Source: a virus. From it: a DNA stretch of 22,594 bases. A model generated the notes under the pieces. It made no database searches. It saw nothing but the letters and a program-made list of their open reading frames with translations, and was not told where the DNA came from. This document shows positions 13,188-22,312 of this stretch, piece after piece. The position numbers and the translations under genes were made by a program. How positions within the stretch are numbered: position 1 is the first letter of the stretch; each line of letters starts with the position of its first letter. Location: the IMG/VR virus record IMGVR_UViG_3300010367_000143, positions 1-22,594 of that record. One strand, given 5' to 3'.

Positions 13188-16100
13188 ATGGCCGAAGCCA
13201 CCGTCGTCGGCTCCACCCGGGTCAGTCTGATCCCGGACATGAGCCAGTTCGGCGACCGGCTCCGTATCGAGCTGCCCTCCGCAATCCGCGAACCCGCAAA
13301 AATCGCAGGCGACCTTGCCGGCGCCACGATCCGCACGGCGATCACCAAGCATCTGGCCGCGCCCATCGCGGTGAAAGTCAAAGCGTCCCTGGACGACAAG
13401 GCCGCCACCCTGGCCTTGAAGAACCTGACCAAGCAGCGCACCGTCACGGTCATCGCGCAGGTCGACGACAAGACGGCTATCGCCTCGTTGCGAAACCTCA
13501 CCCGGGACCGCACCGTCAAGGTGATCGCGGAGCTGGACGACAAGGCCGCCACAACGGGCCTGCTCACCCTGACCAGGGATCGCACGGTCAAAGTCCTTGC
13601 GGAGCTGGACGACAAGGCCGCCACCGCCGCCCTGAACAGGCTGACCAGGGACCGCACAGTCAAAATCAAGGTGGAGATCGACGACGGCTCCGCCAAGACC
13701 CAGCTGGGTGTGCTGTCCGGGAGACAGACCGTCGAGGTCGTCCCGAAAATCCAGCAGGCCGCCTACAACACCGCGAAGAGGCAGCTGGACCGGCTCACCG
13801 CCGACCGCACCGTCAACATCCGCGCCTCCGTCGACACCCGCGTTGCCGCCGCCGAGATCCGTAACCTGATCCAGCGCCGCCAGGTCCGTATCGGCGTCGA
13901 CGTCGACACCCGGGTTGCTGCCGACAGCCTCGCCAACCTCACCCGGCGCCGGCAGATGACCGTCCAGGCCCGCGCGGACACGGCCGCCGCCGACACGGCC
14001 CTGCGGCTCCTCACCCGCGATCGCACCGTCGACGTCCGGGTCCGCTCCACCGGCCTGGCCGCCCTCACCACCGGCCTCAGCAGTCTCGGCGGAGGCGGAG
14101 GCGGCGGAGGCGGCCTCGGGATCCTCTCCAGCCGCATGGTGGCCCTGGCCGGCGCCGCACTCTCCGCGCTCCCCTCCATCGCCTCCCTGGCCTCAGCGCT
14201 CGCCCAGGTGGGTCCCCTGGCCGCGACCGCCGCGCCCGCGGTCGCCGCGCTCGGCGGCGCGTTCGCCGCGTTCAAGGTCGGCACCATGGGCGTCGGGGAC
14301 GCCATCAAGGCCGCCTTCACCCCGGTCGCCTCGGAGGCTTCGAAGGCGGCCACGGCCACCCGGCAGGTGGAAACCGCGCAGCGCTCCCTCACCCGCGCCC
14401 AGCAGTCCCTCAAGGACGCCCAGGTCCAGGCCGCCGACCGGGTCAAGCAGGCCAACCAGCAAGTCGCCACGGCCGAACGCGACCTCACCGCCGCGCAACG
14501 CGATGCACGGCTGGCCCAGCAGGACCTCAACGCGGCACGCCACCAGGCCGTCCGTGACCTGCAGGACATGAACAACCAGCTCAAGGACTCCCGCCTCGAC
14601 GAGGAAGGCGCCACCCTCGCCGTCCAGCAGGCCGAGGAAGACCTCGCCCGCACCCGCTCGGATCCCACCGCCACCCAGTTGCAGATCCAGCAGGCCGAAC
14701 TCGCCAAGGAGCGGGCGGTGCAGTCCCTGGACGAGCAGCGCCTGGCCACCAATCGGCTCGAGAAGGACACCGCGGCCGCGAACAAGGCCGGCGTCGAGGG
14801 CAGCAAGACGGTCCTGCAGGCCAAGCAGCAGGTGTCCAACGCCGATCAGCAGGTCGCCGACCGGCAGCGCTCCCTCGTCCAGGCGCAGGCCGATGTGGTC
14901 AAGGCGCAGGTGGAAGGACAGCGGCAGATCGCCGACGCCCAGCAGGCTGTCGCTGATGCCGCCCGCAGTGTCGCCGACGCCCAGCAGAAGGCCGCCACGC
15001 AGGCCTCCGCACTGGATACGGCCTTGTCGAAGCTGTCGCCGAACGCGCGCGCGTTCGTCGGCCAGCTGCAGGCGATGGCCCCGGCGTGGCGGGACATGAA
15101 GCTCGACGTGCAGGACCGCCTGTTCTCCGGTGTCGCCACCCGCCTCGGCACGGTGGGCGCCCAGGTCCTGCCGACCGTGCGCCGCGGCCTGATCGGCGCC
15201 GCCGGCGAACTCAACACCATGGGCAAGAACGCGCTCACCGCCGTATCGAACCTGCAGAAGACGGGGCAGCTCAAGCAGATCTTCGACGGCGTGCAGCAGT
15301 CCCTGGGCAACGTGTCCCGCATCCCCGGCCAGATGGTCACCGGGTTCGCCCAGCTCAGCATCGCCGCGCAGCCCGCATTCGACCGCATCACCACGGGCGC
15401 CGCAAGCATCGTCGACAAGGTGATGGGCAAGCTCTCGGCCAGCCTGAAGGACGGCAGCCTAACCGACGCCATCAACACCGCCCTTGACGTCGCCGTCCAG
15501 TTCGGGAAGGTCCTGGGGGACATCGGCGGCATCCTCGCCGGGGTCTTCAAGGCGGCGTCGGCGGCGGGCGGGGACTTCTTCGGGACGATCGGCGCCGCCC
15601 TCGCGGAGATCCGCCGCATCATCGAACTCCCCGAAGTGCAGGCCGCCCTCACCCAGATCTTCAAAGCGCTCAACGCGATCGCGCAGCTGTTCGCCGGAAC
15701 GCTGGGCGCGGTCATCCAGGCGGTACTGCCGCTGCTCGCCGCGCTCGCCCCCGTCGTCCAGGAACTCGCCGAGAAGTTCGGGCCCGTCCTCGCTCAACTC
15801 GCCGGCGCGCTCGGCAAAGCCCTCATGCCGGTTATCGACGCGCTGCTGCCTGTCCTCCTCAACGTCGGGGACATCCTGGTCGGTCTGGTCACCGCCCTGA
15901 TGCCGCTCCTGCAACCGCTCGGGGACCTGATCGGGGCGATCGTCACCGCCCTCGCACCCGTGATCTCAGCCCTCGGGGTACAGCTGGTGCCGGTCATCGC
16001 CGCACTGGCGCAGGGCCTGACGCCGGTGATCGGATCCCTGGTCCCGGCCGTGCAGACGCTGGGCCAGTTCATCGGCCAACTCGCGCCGCTGTTCCCGCAG

Positions 16101-19100
16101 ATCCTGCTGGCGTTGATGCCGCTGCTGCCGCCCCTGGCCCAGCTGACGGTGTCCCTGCTGAATCTGGCGTTGCAGGTCATCACCCCGCTGATGCCGCTGA
16201 TCGTGATGCTGGCGGGCCTGCTCACGACTTCCCTCGCGACCGCGATCGGCACCCTGGTTCCGATCATCGCCACCGTCATCGGCTGGATCAAGGGGTTCGT
16301 CGACGCGGTCACCGCGGCCGTGAAGTGGATCGTCGACAAGTTCAAAGCCCTGTTCGACATCCTCCTCGGGCATTCGATCATCCCGGACATTGTGCTCGGC
16401 GCGATCTCCTGGTTCTCCCGCCTGTGGAAGCGGCTCGGCGAGATCGTCGGCGCCCTCAAGGACGGCATCGTCAAACGGTTCAGCCAGGTGAAGGACGGCG
16501 CGGGCAAGATCTGGAGTGGCTTGTGGGATCACGTCACCTCGGTGGCCTCCGACACCTGGAAGAGTCTGCGGCGCGGCTGGGACACCTTCGCGGACTCCCT
16601 GACCGGCTCCTTTAAGACCGTCGTCAAGGGCCTCGGGAAAATCTGGGGCGGCCTCTCCGACTATGTGAAAGCCCCCATCAAGTTCTGGATCGACACCGTC
16701 TACAACAAGGGCGTCACCAAAGTCTGGAACGCCACCGCAGGCAAGATCCCGGGCATTCCGGACCTGAAGCCCATCGGCCTGCCCAAGGGTTTTGCCCGCG
16801 GCGGCATCAACACCGGTAGGGCCCGGGGCGGGGTCCTGCCCGGCTGGTCGACCTGGCGCGACGGCGACGACCAGCTGGTGCCGATGCGGCGCGGCGAGGG
16901 CGTCTACGTCTCCGAGGTGATGGCCGACCCCTATGAGCGCCAGCGCCTGTACGCGCTGAACGCGGCCGCGATGCGCGGCCAGCACCCGTCCACCGCGCGC
17001 GCTCAGATGGGCTTCGCCGGCGGCGGCATCTTCGGCGACATCGGCTCCGCCATCGGCAGCGCCGGATCGTCCATTGCCAGCGGGGTGGGCGGCGTCCTGA
17101 AGAAGGGCACCGACGCCGTCCGCGGCACCCTCGGCGACCTGGCCGCCAAGGCGTTCAAGCCCATCAAGAAGGGCATCACCGGCGCCCTGGGCTCCAACGT
17201 GAACACCTACCCGGGGATGATCGGCGCCGCACCGCTGTACATCATCGACAAGGCGATCGACTACATCCGCGGCAAGGACATCCCCGACGCGTCCGGCCAG
17301 TGGATCAAACCGGTCAACGTGCCCTACGGCACCCGGTTCGGCGTCAAGGGCTCCATGTGGAGCAGCGGCCGTCACACCGGTCTGGACTTTCCCGCCCCCG
17401 TCGGGCGGAAAGTCGTCGCCGTCGACGGCGGCACCGTCAAGTCCGCCACCAACGGCGGCCCCTACGGCAAGCACGTCATGGTCAACCACGGCGGGGGTCT
17501 GCAGTCCCTGTACGCGCACATGTCGGCGATCGCCGCGAAGGCCGGCGACGGCATCCAGCAGGGCGGCCGGATCGGCAGCGTGGGCGCGACCGGCAACGTC
17601 ACCGGTCCGCACCTGCACCTTGAGGCCCGCGTCAACAACAAGGCCGTCGACCCCATGCCCTACCTCACCGGTAGTGGCACGGGAGACGGCGGCTCCGGTG
17701 TGCAGCGCTGGAAGGGCGTCGTCACCCAGGCATTGGGGCAGGTCCACCAGTCTCTCGGCCTGGTCAACACCACGCTCAGGCGGATGAACCAGGAGTCCGG
17801 CGGCAACCCCAAGGCGGTCAACCGCACCGACTCCAACTGGAAGGCCGGCCACCCCTCCGTGGGGCTGATGCAGGTCATCGAGGGGACGTTCAAGGCGTAC
17901 GCCGGGAAGTACAAGAACACCGGGCCGAAGATGTACGGGGTCTCCATCGACCCGATGGCGAACATCTACGCCTCGATGCGGTACGCCCTGGCCAACTACG
18001 GCTCCCTCGCCGCGGCCTACAACCGGCCCGGCGGGTACGCCCGCGGCGGTGTCCTCGGCGGCGGCACCCGTATCGGGCGCGGCCTGCCCCGCGGCTACGC
18101 CACCGGCGGCGTCATCAAGGTCGGCGGCAAACGCATCGACACCGGCCCTCTTGCCGCATCCGTCGGCGCCGACTTCCTCAAGCAGCTCACCGGCACCGCC
18201 GCGCAGATCGATGCCGCGATGTCGAAGGTGGCCACCGCCGTCAAGAACGCCTTCAAGGGCGTCAAGACGACCCTCGACGACCGACTGCTGGCCAGCATCA
18301 AGAAGTCCAACGCCCACCTGGACCTGCTCGCGAAGCAGCGCGATGCGATCGCTGCGAAGATCTCGCAGGCGAACACGCTGGCCGCGGACTCCACCACCCA
18401 GGCCAGCCAGTTCGCGGCCCTCACCAGCCTCCCCAACGGCGGGAACACCTTCGATGCGGGCGGCATCCTGTCCGGCCTGAACGTGCGCCTGGGGCAGATC
18501 AAAGCGTTCGGCGCGAACCTGCAGATCCTCGCTAAGCGGGGCCTGTCCAAGGTGCTGCTGCAGCAGATCATCGCCGCGGGCCCGGACGGCGGCGCCTCCT
18601 ACGCGCAGGCGCTGGTGGACGCCACACCGCAGCAGATGAAGGACATCAACGCCACCCAGGCGGCCATCACGACGGCGTCCACCGCGTACGGCAAGGACGC
18701 AGCGGACGCCATGTACGACGCCGGTTCCCAGTCCGGGAAGGGCTACCTGGCCGGCCTGAAGGCGCAGGAGACCGCGATCGACAAGGCCATGAGCGACTTG
18801 GCGAAGAAGATCCAGGCCGCGATCAAAAAAGCGTTGAAGATCAAGTCTCCGTCGCGGGTGTTCGCTCAACTCGGTGCGTTCACCGTGCAGGGCTTCACCC
18901 AGGGCGTCCGCGAGGCCACCCCCGAAGCCGCGCTGGCGACCGCCCGGATGGCCGCGGTGGTGCGCGCCTCCGCCGCCGCGACCGCGGCCCGCATCGAAAA
19001 CACCAGCACCTCCGCCACCTACGGCGACCGCGTCCTCAACTACAGCGCGACGGTGCGGGAACAGGCATCGCGCGCCTCCATCCTGGCCGCCCTCGCTCTC

Positions 19101-19139
19101 GAGGACTCGCTGCACCGGCCCGTCGTCGTGGGAGGCTGA
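13188..19139 (+). CDS. Tape measure protein with M23 peptidase and lytic transglycosylase domains, 1983 aa
   Basis: This protein sets tail length and passes into the cell envelope at infection. ATG 13188 has GGGGAGGG upstream. Parts in order: residues 69-287 hold nine units of about 24 residues; 301-309 is a nine-Gly run; 384-607 is a long coiled coil; 830-1036 is strongly hydrophobic, helical and Pro/Leu-rich. A Gly motif region with FARGG and VLPGWSTWRDGDDQLVPMRR lies near 1203-1240. An M23 peptidase domain has HTGLD (H1396, D1400) and HLHLE (H1475, H1477). A transglycosylase domain has E1536 in NQESGGNP, then GLMQV, ending at AAYNRPGGY. The C-terminal 350 residues are helical. All expected metal and catalytic residues are visible. 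By the usual rule of about 1.5 angstrom per residue, the tail would be long, roughly 250-300 nm. Confidence 0.97.
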   Translation: MAEATVVGSTRVSLIPDMSQFGDRLRIELPSAIREPAKIAGDLAGATIRTAITKHLAAPIAVKVKASLDDKAATLALKNLTKQRTVTVIAQVDDKTAIASLRNLTRDRTVKVIAELDDKAATTGLLTLTRDRTVKVLAELDDKAATAALNRLTRDRTVKIKVEIDDGSAKTQLGVLSGRQTVEVVPKIQQAAYNTAKRQLDRLTADRTVNIRASVDTRVAAAEIRNLIQRRQVRIGVDVDTRVAADSLANLTRRRQMTVQARADTAAADTALRLLTRDRTVDVRVRSTGLAALTTGLSSLGGGGGGGGGLGILSSRMVALAGAALSALPSIASLASALAQVGPLAATAAPAVAALGGAFAAFKVGTMGVGDAIKAAFTPVASEASKAATATRQVETAQRSLTRAQQSLKDAQVQAADRVKQANQQVATAERDLTAAQRDARLAQQDLNAARHQAVRDLQDMNNQLKDSRLDEEGATLAVQQAEEDLARTRSDPTATQLQIQQAELAKERAVQSLDEQRLATNRLEKDTAAANKAGVEGSKTVLQAKQQVSNADQQVADRQRSLVQAQADVVKAQVEGQRQIADAQQAVADAARSVADAQQKAATQASALDTALSKLSPNARAFVGQLQAMAPAWRDMKLDVQDRLFSGVATRLGTVGAQVLPTVRRGLIGAAGELNTMGKNALTAVSNLQKTGQLKQIFDGVQQSLGNVSRIPGQMVTGFAQLSIAAQPAFDRITTGAASIVDKVMGKLSASLKDGSLTDAINTALDVAVQFGKVLGDIGGILAGVFKAASAAGGDFFGTIGAALAEIRRIIELPEVQAALTQIFKALNAIAQLFAGTLGAVIQAVLPLLAALAPVVQELAEKFGPVLAQLAGALGKALMPVIDALLPVLLNVGDILVGLVTALMPLLQPLGDLIGAIVTALAPVISALGVQLVPVIAALAQGLTPVIGSLVPAVQTLGQFIGQLAPLFPQILLALMPLLPPLAQLTVSLLNLALQVITPLMPLIVMLAGLLTTSLATAIGTLVPIIATVIGWIKGFVDAVTAAVKWIVDKFKALFDILLGHSIIPDIVLGAISWFSRLWKRLGEIVGALKDGIVKRFSQVKDGAGKIWSGLWDHVTSVASDTWKSLRRGWDTFADSLTGSFKTVVKGLGKIWGGLSDYVKAPIKFWIDTVYNKGVTKVWNATAGKIPGIPDLKPIGLPKGFARGGINTGRARGGVLPGWSTWRDGDDQLVPMRRGEGVYVSEVMADPYERQRLYALNAAAMRGQHPSTARAQMGFAGGGIFGDIGSAIGSAGSSIASGVGGVLKKGTDAVRGTLGDLAAKAFKPIKKGITGALGSNVNTYPGMIGAAPLYIIDKAIDYIRGKDIPDASGQWIKPVNVPYGTRFGVKGSMWSSGRHTGLDFPAPVGRKVVAVDGGTVKSATNGGPYGKHVMVNHGGGLQSLYAHMSAIAAKAGDGIQQGGRIGSVGATGNVTGPHLHLEARVNNKAVDPMPYLTGSGTGDGGSGVQRWKGVVTQALGQVHQSLGLVNTTLRRMNQESGGNPKAVNRTDSNWKAGHPSVGLMQVIEGTFKAYAGKYKNTGPKMYGVSIDPMANIYASMRYALANYGSLAAAYNRPGGYARGGVLGGGTRIGRGLPRGYATGGVIKVGGKRIDTGPLAASVGADFLKQLTGTAAQIDAAMSKVATAVKNAFKGVKTTLDDRLLASIKKSNAHLDLLAKQRDAIAAKISQANTLAADSTTQASQFAALTSLPNGGNTFDAGGILSGLNVRLGQIKAFGANLQILAKRGLSKVLLQQIIAAGPDGGASYAQALVDATPQQMKDINATQAAITTASTAYGKDAADAMYDAGSQSGKGYLAGLKAQETAIDKAMSDLAKKIQAAIKKALKIKSPSRVFAQLGAFTVQGFTQGVREATPEAALATARMAAVVRASAAATAARIENTSTSATYGDRVLNYSATVREQASRASILAALALEDSLHRPVVVGG
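13392..14048 (+). repeat. Nine tandem 24-residue (72-nt) units in the tape measure N-terminus
   Basis: Units start with DD or DT and end in a beta-like stretch, for example DDKAATTGLLTLTRDRTVKV. Eight are 24 residues and the sixth is 27. Units 2-4 are close at the DNA level as well: the 26-base block from 13527 recurs at 13599, exactly 72 bases later. Later units (DTRVAAAE..., DTRVAADS..., DTAAADTA...) are more diverged, pointing to recent duplication of the middle units on an older array. Confidence 0.9.
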
Positions 19140-19141
19140 CC

Positions 19142-20077
19142 GTGCCCATCCTCGTCCCCGCAGCCGTCCCCCCGCCGCCGGTCGTTGTGCCGTGGCCCAC
19201 CCGCGCCAACGAGATGCCGCAGGTGTGGTTCACCGACCCCGCCGGGCTGACGACGAAGTTCAACGACTGGTCCAACGGCTGGGTCCTGCAGCCCGGCGCC
19301 AAGGGCCTGGACATGCCCGGCTACGACTTCACCCAGGACCAGAGCCCCGGCATCGACGGCTACGCCATCCGCCAAGTCCGCGCCCAGGGCAAGGAGATCG
19401 CCCTGCCGATCGCGTTCTGGGCGGACGACTCCCGCACCGCCTACCTCGCCCGCCGCCGGGCCCTGATCCGCTCCCTGAACCCCAAGCGGGGCGAGGGCAC
19501 CCTGACCGTCACCCAGTCCGACGGGGCCGCCCGCACCATCGGCGCCCGCTACAGCGCCGGCCTCGAGGGCGATGAGTCCCTGGACGCCGCCGGGCGCACC
19601 TGGTGCATGGGCGTCCTCACCTTCGCCTGCCCGTCCCCGTTCTGGCTCGGCCCCGAGGTCACCACCGAGTGGCGGGCCGCCGTCGCCGGCAGCTTCTTCC
19701 CCGTCCTGCCGCTGGCCGTGGGCAACAGCCAGGTCCTGGGGTCGGTGACGGTCGACAACGACGGCGACGACGACGCCTTCCCCGTCTGGACCATCACCGG
19801 CCCGGCGACCGCGGTCAGCCTCACCAACGTCACCACCGGCGACGTCCTCGTCCTCGCCCACACCATCACCGTCGGCGACACGATCGTCATCGACACCCGG
19901 GAACGCCAGCAGACCGCCCTGTTGAACGGGGCCACAAACCTGTGGGGCGGCCTCTCCGACGACTCCACCATGTGGGCGCTCGAGCCAGGCCTGAACGATC
20001 TGACCCTCACCGTCACCGGATCCACCAGCAACACCCGCGTCCGCATGACCTACCAGCCCCGCTACCTGGCCGCCTGA
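19142..20077 (+). CDS. Distal tail protein (Dit / Sipho_tail-like), 311 aa
   Basis: Dit forms the hub between tail tube and tip. GTG 19142 lies two bases after the tape measure stop, with GGGAGG upstream. The N-terminal domain contains VWFTDPAGLTTKFND, GLDMPGYDFTQDQSPGIDGY, then IALPIAFWADD and YLARRRALIRSLNPKRGEGT, typical of the actinophage Dit N-terminal ring domain. The second half is beta-rich (TWCMGVLTFACPSPFWLG, then a galectin-like sandwich with DNDGDDDAFPVWTITGPA). Length and position are as expected. It is followed after 16 bp by the gp37-like gene. Confidence 0.9.
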   Translation: MPILVPAAVPPPPVVVPWPTRANEMPQVWFTDPAGLTTKFNDWSNGWVLQPGAKGLDMPGYDFTQDQSPGIDGYAIRQVRAQGKEIALPIAFWADDSRTAYLARRRALIRSLNPKRGEGTLTVTQSDGAARTIGARYSAGLEGDESLDAAGRTWCMGVLTFACPSPFWLGPEVTTEWRAAVAGSFFPVLPLAVGNSQVLGSVTVDNDGDDDAFPVWTITGPATAVSLTNVTTGDVLVLAHTITVGDTIVIDTRERQQTALLNGATNLWGGLSDDSTMWALEPGLNDLTLTVTGSTSNTRVRMTYQPRYLAA

Positions 20078-20093
20078 GAGGAGGCACACCCCT

Positions 20094-21266
20094 ATGGACG
20101 ACAGCGCACTGCGCGTGTACGTACGCGACACCAGTCTGCAACGGCTCGGGCAGATCGCCGAGTACACGCAGCTGACCGTGATCCCCCGCTTCAACGCGGT
20201 CGGCGCCTACACCCTCGAGGTGTCCGCCGACTCCGACAAAGCCCCCCTGCTGGTGGAGGGCAACGGGCTGATCATCCGCACCGCCTCCGGCGACACCATC
20301 ATGTCCGGGCCGATCCGCACCGTCGACTGGTCCCGCTCCGCCTCCGACGGCGGCTCCGGGAAACTCACCGTCGGCGGCGTCGACGACACCGCCCTGCTCG
20401 CCCAGTACACGTGCTGGCCCAGCCCCGCCGCCGTCATCGGCTCACAGACCGCGTCCGTGTACAAGCTGACCGCGGTCGCTGCGGAGAGCGGCATGCGTAC
20501 CCTCGTCAACGTCAACGCCGGCCCGGGCGCGCTGGCCTCCCGCAAGAACCCCCTCCTCACCCTGTCCGCGGACGGCGGCCGGGGCGGCACCATCACCCGG
20601 CAGGTCAACCAGTTCGACAACCTCCTGAACGTCCTCGCCGACATCGCCAACACCGCCGGCCTCGGCTTCAAGGTGGTGCAGATCGGGGCCAGTCTCCAGT
20701 TCCAGATCTACCAGCCGGCCGTGCAGAGCGCGGCCAGGTTCGCGTTCGCGCTGGGCAACCTCACCGACGCCTCCTACTCCACCACCCCGCCGACATGCAC
20801 GCGGGCCATCGTCGTGGCGGGCGGCGGCACCTCTCCGCGGGTGTGCAAAACCTACGACCGCACCGACCCGCTGTTCCCCGGTCTGGTCATCGAGCAGTTC
20901 GTCGACCAGACCGGCGTGGACACCGCCAGCGTCGACCTGGTGGCGCAGATGGACCAGGCCGGCGCCGAAGCCCTCACCAACGGCGCCGGACAGGGCAGCC
21001 TGTCCATCTCCCCGATCGACATCCCACAGCTGCGCTACGGCCGCGACTACAGCGTCGGCGACACCGTCGCCGCGGACGTGCGCGGCGACTGGTACACGGA
21101 CGTCGTCCGCGAGGTCACCCTCACCTCCACCGCGCAGGACGCCACCACCGTCAAAGCCACCCTCGGCGGCGACTCCACCGGTACCTCCACCGTCGCCCGG
21201 ATCTACGCCTACATCGCCCAGGTCAAGAAGGACGTCGGGCGCCTGAAAACACGAAAGGCGGCCTGA
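20094..21266 (+). CDS. Tail-tip protein, Siphovirus ReqiPepy6 gp37-like, 390 aa
   Basis: ATG 20094 has AGGAGG about 9 bases upstream. The sequence begins ALRVYVRDTSLQRLGQIAEY, with TQLTVIPRFNAVGAYTLEV after it. Next come SGPIRTVDWSRSASDGGSG, a KLTVGGVDDTALLAQ segment, KNPLLTLSADGGRGGTI, and QLRYGRDYSVGDTVAADVRG near the C-terminus. This order is that of the ReqiPepy6 gp37-like family, which takes the place of the tail-associated baseplate hub (Tal-like) in Gram-positive siphophages. No lytic domain is present in it, in keeping with the enzymes being in the tape measure. The stop is one base before the next ATG (21268). Confidence 0.9.
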   Translation: MDDSALRVYVRDTSLQRLGQIAEYTQLTVIPRFNAVGAYTLEVSADSDKAPLLVEGNGLIIRTASGDTIMSGPIRTVDWSRSASDGGSGKLTVGGVDDTALLAQYTCWPSPAAVIGSQTASVYKLTAVAAESGMRTLVNVNAGPGALASRKNPLLTLSADGGRGGTITRQVNQFDNLLNVLADIANTAGLGFKVVQIGASLQFQIYQPAVQSAARFAFALGNLTDASYSTTPPTCTRAIVVAGGGTSPRVCKTYDRTDPLFPGLVIEQFVDQTGVDTASVDLVAQMDQAGAEALTNGAGQGSLSISPIDIPQLRYGRDYSVGDTVAADVRGDWYTDVVREVTLTSTAQDATTVKATLGGDSTGTSTVARIYAYIAQVKKDVGRLKTRKAA

Positions 21267-21267
21267 C

Positions 21268-22293
21268 ATGGCTGAATTCTCCGCGCCGTTCGACGGCTCG
21301 CCCATCGCAACGGAACTCCAGTGGTCCCGCCAGGCCCGCCGGTGGGGATTGGACGGCGTCCACGCCAACGACCCCGCCTCCACCGCCCTGAAGGTCGCAG
21401 GGTCGGGCACCACCACCGTCTCTGTCCAACCCGGGATGGCCTTCGTCAACGGCTTCTACTACCACCTCGACGCGGTCAAGAGCCTGTCCGTGCCCGCCAA
21501 CGCGGGCGGCACGGCCCGCGTCGACCTCGTGGTGCTGCGCGCCGACCAGGCCGCCAACACGGTCACCGCCGTCTACAAGACGGGCGGCACCACAGCACCG
21601 CCGCTCACCCAGGCCGAAGACGGGGTGTGGGAGATCCCCCTCGCCCAGTGCACGGTCGCAGCCGCTTCCACCACCGTCACCGCGGCGAACGTCGCCGACC
21701 GCCGCTACCTCACTGGCCGCGGTGTCCTGCCGTCCATCGCGGGGGCACGCCCGCCCGCGCTGAAAAACCAGCTGATGGTCGAAGACGGCAAGCTGTACAT
21801 CGGCGACGGCGCCACCTGGAAGTGGCTCGCCACGCAGGGAGTTGAGGAGTCCACCTACACGCCCGTGTGGACGGCCGGGACCTCCACCTTGTCCAGCACC
21901 ATCGGCTGGGGCTCGGGCAGCATCAACATCGGCCACTACCAGGCCGTCGGGGGGCGCGCCGAACTCACCATCCATCTGGCGCCCACCGGTAACCCGCCGG
22001 GCTACGACGACCCGATCGCCGTGTCCCTGCCCCCGGGACTGCCCGCCACGCTCCTGCACCGCTCCCTGTTCAAGTGGGCCTACACCAGCGGCAACGGAGA
22101 GGGCTCCGCGGTCGGCATCGGCATGATCTTCCCGACGGAGAACCAGTCGCGCATCAGTCGGCTGCGGTTCCCCACGGCGGACGGCAACAGCATCAGCTCC
22201 ACCGTCAACAGCCTGAACCTGCTCACCAACCAGCCTTTCAACATCCGCTCGGGCGACGTCTTGACCGTCGACGGCTCCTACTGGCTCGCCTGA
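21268..22293 (+). CDS. Minor tail protein / receptor-binding candidate, 341 aa
   Basis: ATG 21268 directly follows the gp37-like gene, with GAAAGGCGG as a modest binding site. Residues 1-160 are the conserved anchoring part: FDGSPIATELQWSRQARRWG, GMAFVNGFYYHLD, and a beta region with RVDLVVLRADQAANTV, ending in VADRRYL. A short linker carries LMVEDGKLYIGDGATWKWLA. From about 195 a separate beta-rich head begins (STYTPVWTAGTSTLSSTIGW) and runs to the end. Two-part proteins like this in Streptomyces phages attach to the tail tip with the first part and probably bind the host surface with the second; receptor binding is inferred. Confidence 0.82.
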   Translation: MAEFSAPFDGSPIATELQWSRQARRWGLDGVHANDPASTALKVAGSGTTTVSVQPGMAFVNGFYYHLDAVKSLSVPANAGGTARVDLVVLRADQAANTVTAVYKTGGTTAPPLTQAEDGVWEIPLAQCTVAAASTTVTAANVADRRYLTGRGVLPSIAGARPPALKNQLMVEDGKLYIGDGATWKWLATQGVEESTYTPVWTAGTSTLSSTIGWGSGSINIGHYQAVGGRAELTIHLAPTGNPPGYDDPIAVSLPPGLPATLLHRSLFKWAYTSGNGEGSAVGIGMIFPTENQSRISRLRFPTADGNSISSTVNSLNLLTNQPFNIRSGDVLTVDGSYWLA

Positions 22294-22312
22294 GCCGAGA
22301 AAGAAGGCACGA

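Noticed and set aside
13392-14048. CRISPR-like array
   Set aside because: The repeats are contiguous, coding, diverged and in frame every 72 bases, without unique spacers; they are protein repeats.
14085-14118. GGCGGA microsatellite as a regulatory element
   Set aside because: It encodes the nine-glycine run of the tape measure in frame and is best explained as a flexible linker.
15966-19115. Very long open frame on the minus strand opposite the tape measure
   Set aside because: High-GC codon bias on the plus strand leaves the opposite strand free of stops; the translation is His/Arg/Gly/Asp-biased filler without domains, and the plus strand encodes clear enzyme domains.
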